The notes beneath the pieces are model-generated. The model had not been told where the DNA came from, searched no databases, and saw only the letters and a list, made by a program, of their open reading frames with translations. From positions 23,701,048-23,765,047 of the forward strand of contig NC_092190.1 in NCBI RefSeq assembly GCF_043641665.1: a stretch of 64,000 nt of DNA, read 5' to 3'. Position numbers and translations under genes: made by a program. Origin of the DNA: Enoplosus armatus. Taxonomy: Eukaryota; Chordata; Actinopteri; Centrarchiformes; Enoplosidae. Shown here one piece after another: positions 22,741-33,500 of this stretch. Numbering within the stretch: position 1 is the stretch's first letter; each line of letters starts with the position of its first letter.

Positions 22741-24213
22741 AATATTCAGCAAACTCTCCCTGAAAGGAAATGTATTTTGCTTACACACCAGGTTTTACAG
22801 CTTTACAAATTATATAGAAATAGAATATAGAAAGAATGTAATAAAGAAATAAAATGTTGATAAAATGCTTTTTCTTTCATACCAAGGAATGTTGCTACTT
22901 CTACCACAACAATCAGCCAGCTATGGACATAATGTAGAGAAGTAAACAAATACTCCATCGTCACCCCATGACCTTGTGTCTACACTTGAGACACGCATCG
23001 GTTTGCAAAACAACTTCTCTTGTTGTTGAAGGTTGGTGATACAAAACATTGGTGGGAGGAATGTGGCTTTAACTGAAACTGTACTGTGAAATGCATTCAT
23101 AAAAACGAAATAACAGCTGCTTTGTGGGATGAGCGTAACACATTTAAGTGAGCTATACCTCTGGAGGTCCAGTCACGGAGACGAAGGTCCAAGGGTTCGT
23201 TTAATGATCCTTTTACAAGACAAGCTCCCGCACACAGTATGAGGAAAGAAGCTGCTCTATAGTCTGGCTGTGCCTGGGGCGGGTATTGTCTTGGCATCCT
23301 TCGGGCTCTACACAGGCACCTGACCTCACCGATATCGCAGATGATGACACTGATGCTCGGTAGTGCAGAGCCCCCCCGTCCTGGGACACTAAGGTCAAGG
23401 ATCAAAAAATCAAATAGTTGTCATCCAAGCTCCTGAAATCTTGGTAATGCTGTGCTTTTTGATTAAAATTGGTTAACAAGCGTTGATTCACACGTCGCAG
23501 AGAAGCAGACAGTTAAATGATGCTTGTCAGCACAACTGCAGTGTATAAATAGTAAATATGTCTTGGAGACGCAGCGATTTAAACCTTCACTGAATAATAA
23601 TCATCAACCATGTAAAGGTGTTTAATTATCACCTGGCTGCGCATGCATTTGTATGTGAGGGCCATGGGTGTTAAGGTAAAAGCAAGGCAGTCTGGAGATG
23701 TCTCTGGGGGGCGTGAACACAAGGTTTTTCATTTCAGCGTGCTAACAGCTCAGAACCCGCTTTTAATTAGCACGCTGGTGTCGCAGGGTGCGAAGCATTC
23801 ATATTCCTACTGTGAGTTTATTTTATTCAGATATTACAGTGGAACACGAACACGGTGCAAATTGACAAGGTAGCACCTGAGGGTAAAATAACCTTTAATT
23901 AGCTTAAACGTGGCATGAAAGCGGAGTGCGTGTATCTCTGTTTCGGAAAAATAGCGGCGAGTTCAGGTTCTGGGGAGGTTGTGGCGACGGCACGATAGGA
24001 ATGACGTGCAGCAGCGTCTCTCAGCAGTCACGGCTATTCGTCACGTTTGAAAGGTTTGAGGTGTATTTGGGCTAAATTGCCCCATTTCCTGGCCTATTCC
24101 TGCCCCAGAGGTGGATGTCGACCTCTTTAGACACATTTAACTTGCCGGAAAGATAACAAACAAACAAAACAGCCACTGACGGCAAATAATGTCCTCCTGA
24201 CAGATGATAAACG

Positions 24214-24221
24214 TGACGTCA
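24214..24221. promoter_or_regulatory. Perfect CRE palindrome
   Basis: TGACGTCA, the full CREB/ATF palindrome. Identical sites lie at 6308-6315 and 58959-58966. One is expected by chance in about 65 kb, so function is not implied. Confidence 0.25.
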
Positions 24222-25074
24222 AAATGCAAGTGGAATTAAAGAGGAAGTGGCTGTTGCTTGGCGCTGTGTTACAATGCAGCAGTCCCTACACATTGTGAAA
24301 CGTGACAAGTTGGCTGCGGCGCAGCTGAAGATCTTGTGATGTTGTCATTACATGATCACATGTTTCAAAGTTTTTTAGGGAAATGATGTGTGTATAAAGC
24401 AGTGAAAAATTGAGCGTCTCGTTCTCCGCCAAGAATACGTTGTCGAGCCTGACAATTACCTCCCATAAAAATAAAACCTGTACGTGAACAGGTTGGACCT
24501 TATAACTATCAAGGGGAACCTGGATGGTGGACTATCTTCTCAGCAACGCTAGAGGTGGGGGAAAAAAGCTCTGTTGGCTGTAGGGTATTTCTGCCACTGG
24601 TTGCCAGGAGATGTAGTGTTATGTATGTGATATAAAGGACTATCCTTTCAATCGCTAGATCATCTGCCATTTAGTCTCCGAACTCTGGCAGCAGAGCCGA
24701 GTACACTGCTGCTGAGCAGTCAGAGAGAGAAGAATAAATTCTGTGCCATTCTGTGATTTTACAATGGTTTGTACTGACTTTGATGGAAGACACCTCTCTC
24801 TGCTTTTTGTTACTTTACACATGCACTTTTTTTAAGCCCATCTTAATACAAGTCATACCCCCCCCCAAATGTCTTAGCCATGCTAGAAAGGGATTGCACC
24901 GTGGCCTTTATGGACAGGAGGAATGATTACAGTGAACAATGACTCTTTCAGCGTACATGTGCTAGCATTGCATTGAGGTAGATTTGAAAAATAATCTGAA
25001 CTTGTCCTTTTAGAATTGCCATGAAGATCGCCTACTATCCAGCGAGTCAACTGAAATGTACTATTATGGGCTTG

Positions 25075-25455
25075 ACTGAAGCTGGATTTATGGTCGCCGT
25101 AGTGTCTCTGGCGCAGGTGCCCAAAGGCTCCGCAAGCTGTCACGGCGCACGACCGTGCACCTCTACGTTTTTATAACTAGGCGTCGCAACATTTCAACAT
25201 GGACGCCTGTGAAACTAGACTGGCCGAGCACCTCTACGACACTTCCATTACAGACCACAGGGACTGCCACGTGATTCTGGACTCATGGAGAGAGACCGCC
25301 ACCACATTTAATAGATAAAAACAGTTGGTTTATGACAATCTTCCACTGGCGTTTTGGAGAATACTGCAACGTCGCCTGTTAAGCATAAACGCCTCCGCGC
25401 GATCTCAAAGCTCGCGCGACAGCCTGCTTGCACGAGCATGAACAGGGCTTTAGGG
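25075..25455 (+). mobile_element. PIF/Harbinger-type deletion derivative
   Basis: The left end (AAGCTGGATTTATGGTCG) and the complement of the right end (AAGCCCTGTTCATGCTCG) agree at about 12 of 18 positions, as degraded inverted terminal repeats do. Between them lies a 39-codon frame with MADF/SANT-like residues (25199-25318). It looks like a Harbinger element that kept only the start of its accessory DNA-binding gene and lost the transposase. The element call is inference from memory of fish Harbinger copies. Confidence 0.5.
25199..25318 (+). pseudogene. Truncated MADF-like Harbinger accessory protein remnant
   Basis: ATG in the context CAACATGGACG opens a 39-codon frame ending TAA at 25316-25318. 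The spaced pattern RLAEHLYD, DHRD and SWRE matches the start of a MADF (Myb/SANT-like) domain: a basic/hydrophobic first helix, a conserved Leu-Tyr-Asp, then an 'SW-E' motif. A full domain is about 85 residues, so this is roughly the first half and then a stop. PIF/Harbinger elements encode such a protein beside the transposase. No transposase is seen nearby. The frame is too short for ordinary ORF calling. Confidence 0.5.
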
Positions 25456-25992
25456 CTAATAAAGGGCTAATGTGCTCCTATCTGGATATGCATTTTCAGA
25501 GTTTTATGCTAAGTGAACCAGTAGAAGCTCAAAGGCTAAAGTCAGCAGGGACTTGACACAGAGGAATACTCTCTAACGCCTCTGTCAAAAAGAGAAATAC
25601 TGATATATGAAGCTAAAAGTTAATGAAATAGTTTTCCCGACTGGTAACCTAGTTTTGCTAGCTCAGATGTGCCTGCCACAGTAAGGCTATGCATGCATAA
25701 ATACTGCAACATGGGACTAAATCTGAAATCCAGTGATCGTTCTGTGATTTTGCGGATGACCACAGGTAATAGAGTGAGGACGGGGAAGTGACATGGCCCG
25801 CGCTATACAAACACAGCCCTGCAATATCTTATGCATGGAAAATGAAATGTGCCCGCGCAGGTTGAGTCCTCCAGCAGACTTAAGCTTGACTGGTAGCGCT
25901 ACATTACTTCTGCTCCTCCACTCATACATTTTCTCACAGCCGTCCGTCCGCTGCTGAATATAAATGGAAAATTTGGACGGTGCAGCCGCAAT

Positions 25993-26014
25993 TGCTGCTG
26001 CTGCTGCTGCTGCT
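25993..26014. repeat. (GCT)n trinucleotide repeat
   Basis: Seven to eight GCT units. Read on the minus strand this gives the alanine string in the long open frame at 25717-26427. Confidence 0.9.
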
Positions 26015-26580
26015 ACGACTTCTACATGTGAAGTTAGTTTTTCATCCCAAGTGTTTCTGTCTGCATTCAGACAGGCTTTTTTTGTGTGTGTTGAGACATT
26101 CTTGTCAGTTTCCTGGTTTATAGGGAATAGTCGCCCACAAAGCGGATGCAGTCTATTGTGAACAGCGAGGCGCGGAGTGGTGGCCAGAAATGACAATTGC
26201 CACAGCAACCCTGCTCCATTGTGCCAGCCTTCCTCTTGTTCCTTGCGTCGCCCTCTCTGTAATAACACCTCTCCTCTCCCACACACTTCATATTCAATTT
26301 CAGGGTGTTCCATCCGCTGACACGCACTCCTCGTCACACTTCCCGCGGTGAACACGTCCACAGCCCAGTCACAAGCGAATCCGTGCACTTGTCCCGTGAT
26401 TGGCAGGTCACAAGATCCTCCCTCCACCCCTCACCCCCCCCGAACACGCACATTTCCGTTTCTTACTCCCTGCCTCCTCGCTGAGTAAACACAGAGTCTC
26501 ACAGTCGACATCAAAATAGCAGGAAGAGTGTCGTAAAAGTTGTGGAACGTTGGAAGTAAAAAAGTGCAAATGGAATAAAA

Positions 26581-26599
26581 GGGGGGGGGGGGGGGGGGG
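26581..26599 (+). repeat. Poly(G) run, 19 bases
   Basis: Nineteen consecutive G, following an A-rich stretch (GAATAAAA). Confidence 0.95.
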
Positions 26600-26988
26600 T
26601 TCTCATGTATGGAAGTGAAAGAGAGACTGTTGGTTTTCTTGCCAAGTTTAAAGAAAGTCAGCAGACTTCCATGTGGAGCCGTAAAGGATCAAGACTATGA
26701 GTGAACGGCTGATTGTGAATCATGCTGTTATTGTTCTTTCCACTCAGGTGTCCAGTGAAACTCGATATGATCACATCTGGCTGAGTGGGATATGGTGTGT
26801 GCACCTTTGTGAGGACCAGTTTGAGTTTAAGAAGACATTTTGAGGCGGTCCTGGCTCCTTCAAAAGGGCTGTTTCGGGTTAAAGAATAAGGCTGTTTTTC
26901 TGTGGTTTTCTTATTGTCAACAAATCCTGTGAAAAGACGGAAAACAATGTGTTTCAATACTTTTCCCCTTCCCTTACAGTGTCTCTGG

Positions 26989-27158
26989 CACTCAGCCACA
27001 TGCCCACTGGTTCCCACTGAAGATATAAATCTTACAAATGGATCCATTTTTTAAAAAAGGATCAATCACGTCCAGCTGGGCACTGTCATTTTTTATCCAA
27101 CACTTCTCAAAGAAGAGAAAATAGTGCATTTGCCGGACACCGACAGATTAATACTCTG
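26989..27158 (+). repeat. Dispersed repeat C, copy 2
   Basis: CACTCAGCCACATGCCCACT, GAAGATATAAATCTT, AAAAAAGG, CAGCTGGGCACTGTC and AGAAAATAGTGCATTTG parallel the copy at 13422-13650 in the same order. This copy has an internal deletion relative to the first. A weaker likeness (CAGCCACCTGGTTCCTACTG) is present near 31246. Confidence 0.6.
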
Positions 27159-27785
27159 GTGAGTATATCCTGCAGCAGCACAGCGTACGTGGCATTGAGT
27201 CAAAATAAAATAGTGTGCATGTTGATGATAATGAAGTTTGTAATTATTTTTAAAGTTTTTGGACAATGATGGAGCTCTATGTATATCAGGCTCAGTTAGT
27301 GGCATCATTGAATTGCTGGTTTTGGATCTCTTTTATGGCATTTGTTGACAATAAGGAAAAATACAGATTATACACAGAAAATACACTGATTTTACACCAA
27401 AAAGTTAGTTTGCATGTCACGTTGGGCACAACTCCCCCTGTAAAAAAAAAAAAACGTTGCATGTGTTGTGGCTTCGGAGGAGCTTTATCAAGTGTGAGAA
27501 AACGATTGTGCAAAGTCATGAGGGTTATCTCAGCTTTAAACATTTTTAAAAAGACAGCTTGTGTTATAAACTAGGGGCATGTCGTTTGACAGACGTGGGC
27601 GTCAACCAGGGAGCATTATGGGAAATGGAGGAGTGCTTTTTGGAGCTTGACTCATGAGGGAACTCCAAATAAAAATATCTATACCTTCTACCTTTTTTTT
27701 TTAAAACCTGCCTCTTGTTAGGAACTGCAATATTAAACCACTGGAGTGCCCCTTAAATGTTTATTAAAGCCCCCCCCCCACTCTG
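27159..27785. other. Noncoding stretch, nothing firm
   Basis: AT-richer sequence with a poly(A) run (27441-27452) and a C10-type run near 27770. It may be the degraded continuation of repeat C. No gene is seen. Confidence 0.45.
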
Positions 27786-27789
27786 AAAT

Positions 27790-28140
27790 ATGTTGTTCTT
27801 CTCGTTCCTACAGTTGAATGTTTGAGCTTCACCGTGCAAAATGAGGTATGTGCAGAGCTTGACACTAGAAGGGTGTTGTCACACTCCGAAAGTGGAAAGT
27901 TTCTCTGTGCTCAGTGAAAATCTGATTTTTTTTAAGGGGCGGGTCCGACGAGCACGATTTGTGACATCACAAATAGTTTGGAGGCCAATCCTGGTCCAAT
28001 TTGCAACTTCAACAGTGCACATACACTGAGAAGGGACTTCACAGTGAAGTAGGAGAAACTTTAGAAATGAACTATATTTGCATATCAAAAGATTCTGGAA
28101 TTTTTAATGAGCTAAAAGGAGAAGATGCCTTTTTAAGGAT
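27790..28140 (+). repeat. Probable dispersed repeat with central palindrome
   Basis: Contains CAGTTGAATGTTTGAGCTTC, GGGGCGGGTCC, ATTTGTGA-CA-TCACAAAT (27957-27974, perfect arms) and TTTGCATATCAAAAGATTC. I recall this order from a percomorph dispersed repeat, but only one copy is present here, so the call rests on memory. Confidence 0.42.
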
Positions 28141-28144
28141 CTGA

Positions 28145-29392
28145 ATGTGGAAATTATACTTTTTTTTTGTGGAACTCACTTTTCAGACACACATTACTGT
28201 TCCAAGCAAACTATTTGTATATATGTTTTAATGTGCGTCTGGAGGGGGATCTTTAAATTATTTACATGTATGCAGTTTTATTTATGTTTATATAAAAAGG
28301 GCGACAGTGTCCTCACTGATGACCTAATACGGAAGAAACACCCTCAAATTAAAGCTGAAAGTCATTACCTCACTGTCACAGCTTCATTTTAAATTCAGTG
28401 TTTCACCTCCAAACACTGGCCGACTGCACGGGTTCGTCTGCGTTTACTGTCGCAGACTAGACGGCCAATGCGAATATGATTACATGCCAATCACGACAGC
28501 AACCTGCCAGTTCAAGCTTTCCAACACCCCCACCCCCCAACAGACACAGCCCCTCATTTCCTACTGACTGGTCTGAGGATGGCGGCACCCCCAATCAAAG
28601 ACGACAAACAAAACAAACCTTTAGGCAAAAACCTTCCCACACCTGACAGCATCAGGCTGCAGACGCAAAGCCTCTAACAGTTTATCGCATAATTACTGCT
28701 TTGATGTTGACGGCATGTGCCGTCAGACTGAGACTAGAGCTCTTCTGGCCGAGACACGTCTAAAGAAAACACACACGAGTGTGAATTACAATGCACCTTT
28801 ATTGATGTGAGGTATACGCAGCGGTGAAAACAGCCTCAACGATCACACTTGAACAAAGGAATCGTGCGATTGGTTCATTTCACTTAATGAGAGAGGGGAA
28901 CACGTGAAGAGGTGCGCTGGGAAAGAACGCCGTCTTTGGAACCCGAAACTGTTTGTTTGCGTTGGTTACCCGCAGCAAGGAGGGCCAGCCCAGTGTGTCT
29001 CCTGACAGCTCGTCCGTGCATTGCGACTTGGCTGATTGACAAATGTGTTTTGAGACCAAATAAGAAAAAAGAAGAAGGCAGTTGAGCGGGGGGGGGGGCG
29101 CATTCCCGGCTTCACTGGGAGATATTACACTTCAGTGAAGGTGATTGTTTTTGACGTCTCCTGTTCCCAAGGATCTTCCCTCTCTTGCTTTTTTTGAGCA
29201 CTAAACATAATAAGACATGAAAAGACATATTTGGACGAACACGCGGTGGAAGTGACAGACAGCTGCCACCACAAGAGTGGAATTACTTGCATGTCTATTT
29301 TCATATAGTGTTTTAATTAGTTTGCACAACTTCACATCACATTCCTTGTCTCAGTGTTGTTGCACACATTTAAATATTTCCTTCAGAGGCAG

Positions 29393-29436
<44 letters not shown>

Positions 29437-29764
29437 TCCCTCTGCACAAACAAAGCAAGGATCAAGCCTCAATTTGCCAGTGGCAAGAAAAACAGTTGTG
29501 TGTCGTTCTTAACACATGATCCGTGCTGGAGTGTTGCGCCGTGTTGCATTATCTGCACAGTTCAGAGAAGGAGTTACAAGAATAAAGAGGGGTGACGCCA
29601 CGCTGGAAACTGTGGTCTGCCTTCATTTGTTTGCAGCACACTAACAAATGGGTTACAGGCGGCAGTTTGTTTCGAAAAGCCAAAAAGCAAGTATCCCTCA
29701 ACTGTATTTGACAGTACTGGGCATCTAAGCTACAGCTAAGACTGTAGAACCCGAGGACACTATG
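28145..29764. other. Noncoding stretch
   Basis: Mostly unique sequence with a 40-base TG tract (29395-29434) and a G9 run near 29090. No exon is supported. Confidence 0.6.
29395..29434. repeat. (TG)n microsatellite, 40 bases
   Basis: Uninterrupted TG tract. Confidence 0.97.
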
Positions 29765-30000
29765 CAACCTGACTAGCACCTGGATCCTGGCTCCGGCATG
29801 CGGATCATAATTTACTAAATGAACATCGTGCTGTAATGAAGAAGACTTGGAACTAGCGACTGAGACCATAAACTCATTAGGAAAATGTTTACTGAGGTCA
29901 TAAATCAAGTGAGAAGTTGCGTCATTTTCTCATAGACTTCTACACAATCGGACCTCTTTTTTGCAACCAGTGGGGTCGCCCCCCCCCCTGCTGGCCATTG
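29765..30000 (+). repeat. Dispersed repeat F (CTCF-core-bearing)
   Basis: Contains CATCGTGCTGTAATGAAGAA, GACTTGGAACTAGCGACTG, CTCATTAGGAAAATGTTTAC, TTTTCTCATAGACTTCTACA, TTGCAACCAGTGGGGTCGCC and CTGCTGGCCATTG. I recognise this order from a very common fish interspersed repeat. It is non-coding. Near its right end is a C10 run that has expanded a CCCCCTGCTGGCC core. Confidence 0.62.
29977..29997 (-). promoter_or_regulatory. CTCF-like core disrupted by poly(C) expansion
   Basis: The minus strand reads GGCCAGCAG followed by ten G and then CGACC. The CTCF core has CCAGCAG followed by about five G and then C. As I remember the repeat, its usual form has the shorter G run, so this copy has probably lost correct spacing. 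Confidence 0.3.
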
Positions 30001-33000
30001 ATAAGTTTGGTCAAGTTGTGTTGAAGCTACACACATAGTGGGAAGTGGATTTTGCGAGAGCCACAAGTCCTTAAAGGATAGGGGCATTAATGCAATATGC
30101 ACATGCCTATATGAGCAGTACACTGAAACAGCTTGCTGTAATCATTCCTCATGTTTGTACTGAAGACATAGGGGACGATATCCACATGTCCTGTTCTTTG
30201 TAAGAATACATTCTGAAGATAATCTGAGGCCCATATGAAGCTTCTGAGTTAATCGAATCAAGTAAGTTCCAAAGTAACACTCTTGTTAGTACCAAAATTC
30301 CCACTTTGCATGTCCCCAAAAAGCTTTTCCTTTCCACAACACAGCAGAGGATTAATAACAAAAAGAGGCAATTTTGTGATAAAAAGACTGTAACTTTCTA
30401 CTGACTATAACCTCATAATGGCTTCAGCTGAATTCAGAAGTCATTCTCCCCCATCGCTTGAATTAAACTCATTTGAGGAAGAGATTTCTTTGTGGCCAGT
30501 GCGAACAGTAGAACCAGCTACAGGGAACAAAAGCTCATGTGCATGTGAACTTATCCTTTAGGCCCAAACATGGAAAAGGCTGTTTCACAGTTTGCTGGAT
30601 AATGACCGAGACCTTTCAAGTTGAACCCCAAGACAAATGTACATGATAGAGCAGGCTATACAATAAATGAAAAAAAGGCCAGTCCAGATTTAGTTTGGGA
30701 TGTTTTGATTATCATCAGACTAACTGGTCCAGGAAATATATGAATTTTGATGTGAGTTTGTCATTGAAACATTAAAATGAATGAATTTTGAGGAGGGATT
30801 CTCAGAACTTGTCAGCAGAAGTTCACCCACTGCAGGTTTCAGCGTGACACAAGTCATCTGATGTGATAGTACAACATGTTCATCTCAGTAACGACAGAAT
30901 TATATGTAGTTTGAACTGAGGAATACCAGACGACTTTCAGCTCAGTTCACACAATGTACAGTAGCAAGACAACTGGGGGTGCGATCAGATGAGAACGAAA
31001 GCCTCGACACAGAGTGCTCCTCTGCATCTTACCAGGAATCAAGCAAAAACATATTTCAGTTTGGGCTCCGCACTTCATGTTACTTTGATCACTTCCCCGT
31101 GGATAATACAGGAACTAATGTTTACTCAGGGGAGACGTCTGTTCTCCAATTTGACTGAAAACTACACAGAACACATACGACTGCAGCCTGCCAGTGCTAG
31201 ATAACGGCATGAAGACAGTGTTTAGGTGGTTATTGATCTACACCACAGCCACCTGGTTCCTACTGAAGAAACACACAACTGATTTAATATTTATGTACCC
31301 AGAGCCACTCTTGATCTGTGATTATTTACACCATATCTTCTTATTTTTTAATAAACAAATACATCTTTCAGCTGTAAGTTATAGGTATTTTTTGGGGCTG
31401 GCCCACGCAAGTCTTACTCAGGCATGGAGAGACAATACAAAAGTCTCTAGAGAGAGAAGTATTGACTCCAAAACTTTTTAGGGTGGATGGATTTGAAATA
31501 ATAAATACTGGCTAGATTTAAAACCAGACAGGACCAACCACGACCCTGAGTTTGATTAGTCTAGGATCTCCAGTATGGCTAAAATCTGTTGTATTACGAC
31601 GCTTGCAATGCAAACCAGTAAAACCCTGAAAACTATTTTAAAAAACTGGTACACAGCTAAAAATGTAGATGGAAAGTAAATACGATGTTCCTATACGCAA
31701 ATGAAATAATGTAAAACAAAGAAATAAAATTAGTAAAAGCCCAGAGAGCAGGAGGGGGGCTTTGAAGGCCGAGCAAAAACATAAATATATATTTAAAATG
31801 TTTCAAATAAATATTTAAAATGTCTGCGGCTTGATCTTCGGCGTAAGCTAATGATAATTAGCACTGGAGCTGTCTGTATTTCAGAGTCAGTCTTTCCACA
31901 TTCCCGCCCCCCACTGGGATCTTGCCCCCGACTGCTCACACTGTAGAAGTCCGGCTGGCGTAAAACGTAAGACGTATATGTCCGGATGAAACCAAATAGT
32001 TTGACCAGAGGACAAGATTCATGGCCTCAGTGTTAAATAATATCTGAAAATACTGAACATCTCATTCAACTAGCATAATGTACAACTCTGTGTTTCTGTT
32101 TGAAAAGCAAACCGAAAGGGATGTTATGAAATTAATTCATTAATTCATAAAGAGTTAAGCTCGTCGTCAAAGCATGTGACCCCCCCCCCCCATCACTCTC
32201 TCCCCATGTTTCCTAAACCACTGTGGGTGGGTCACGTCCTTAGTATGTATTCTGGGACTTTGGGAGGTTTTAGCAACCTGGGGATTGTTTACATTCTGCG
32301 ACTGAAAAATGTACACGATATATTTATAGATATGTATATGTATGTATATTTTAATTACACTTTCATTAGGCCAAACAAAAAAGAAAAAAACAGAACATAG
32401 ACGCTCAGAGTATGAAATAAAATACACAGAAAACAGAATTAAACGGTTGTGGAACAAACACAAATGAAACATTTAAATTGTGGGACTGTGTGGGTTGATT
32501 GGGGTGGGGGGCTTTGATTCATGACCTTAGTATCACTGGCTCCAGCCATGACCCAAACCATTCATCATTGCGTATTTTCTTATATGCTCTTGAAACTCAA
32601 TGATTCCTCTTGGACGAGGAGCAGAACACCGGTAGCAGCAATGGCCTTTTTCCCACAATGCAACGCTGAGGGTCAGTGTCAACGGCCGGGGTCAACGACC
32701 TCTGGGATCTGACACTTTGGGCGACACGTGCAAACGAAAAAAACGTGTTTCCCAGGCGTGTGTGGGAAACAGAATCTTAATTACACCGTGTCTAGCGTGG
32801 CAATGTAAGCGCCCTAAAAAATAATTGATCAATAAAATCAAGCCCATTAAGTTGCCCCTGCGTAGTTGCCCCTCTTCATCACTGCGGTTGTTCCTCCCCT
32901 GTCAGCCAGAGATGAGATGAGCCGCAGACTGAGACGAGGAGACAGTTTAGTAATATCTGCTCCCCTTGGCCTCGCGTCTGGCTCTTAATGGCACTTCACA

Positions 33001-33039
33001 GCGGTAATGGTGCCGGGGTTAATGTTAATGTGGAAATGA

Positions 33040-33040
<1 letters not shown>

Positions 33041-33068
<28 letters not shown>
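33041..33068. repeat. (TG)n microsatellite
   Basis: About 28 bases of pure TG. Confidence 0.95.
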
Positions 33069-33071
<3 letters not shown>

Positions 33072-33223
33072 CTGAGGGTCGGCCCGTCCTTCATCCCTGG
33101 AGCTGTGGCTCTTTATCACCCCGAGGCTCTCCCTCCCTGAAAAAAAAAGAATGGGTGAGAGCCTGGCTCGTGCCATAAGTCTGTGGCATCACCCCCCCCT
33201 TCTCCGTCTTCCCCAAACAAATG

Positions 33224-33246
33224 CACACACACACACACACACACAC
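33224..33246. repeat. (CA)n microsatellite
   Basis: About 23 bases of pure CA. Another CA-rich tract lies at 33783-33810. Confidence 0.95.
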
Positions 33247-33249
33247 GGT

Positions 33250-33500
33250 GATTTACAGGCCTGATAGCCCGCGAGGTCTGGGCCGCTATCGATTCGGCGT
33301 TTGATTGCTTTGGTTTACGAGCCGCTCCGGTTTAATTGAACAGAACTAAAGGTCCTGAGATTTCACCTTCCCGACGAGAGCTGATGTGTGATTAGTGTAA
33401 TACGTCCGGACGGTTTCCCCTACGTCACACATCCAGTTCCTATCTAACAGATAACAGGCCTCTCTTCTATCTACCGTCGCGGCATGTCAAGATCGCGGGC
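33250..33500. other. Possible conserved noncoding element
   Basis: Repeat-free with CCGCTATCGATTCGG, GTTTAATTGAACAG, GTGTGATTAGTGTAATACG and CTAACAGATAACAGG (a GATA core). The mixture of CpG and homeodomain-type cores suggests a regulatory element. No alignment was possible. Confidence 0.25.

Larger units (their letters stand above)
20872..25070. other. Noncoding stretch, mostly unique
   Basis: No exon is supported. Contains an octamer-bearing palindrome (22350-22367), a perfect CRE (24214-24221), CNE-like sequence (22180-22740) and a possible solo-LTR-like segment (24572-24763). Open frames are short and unsupported. Confidence 0.55.
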
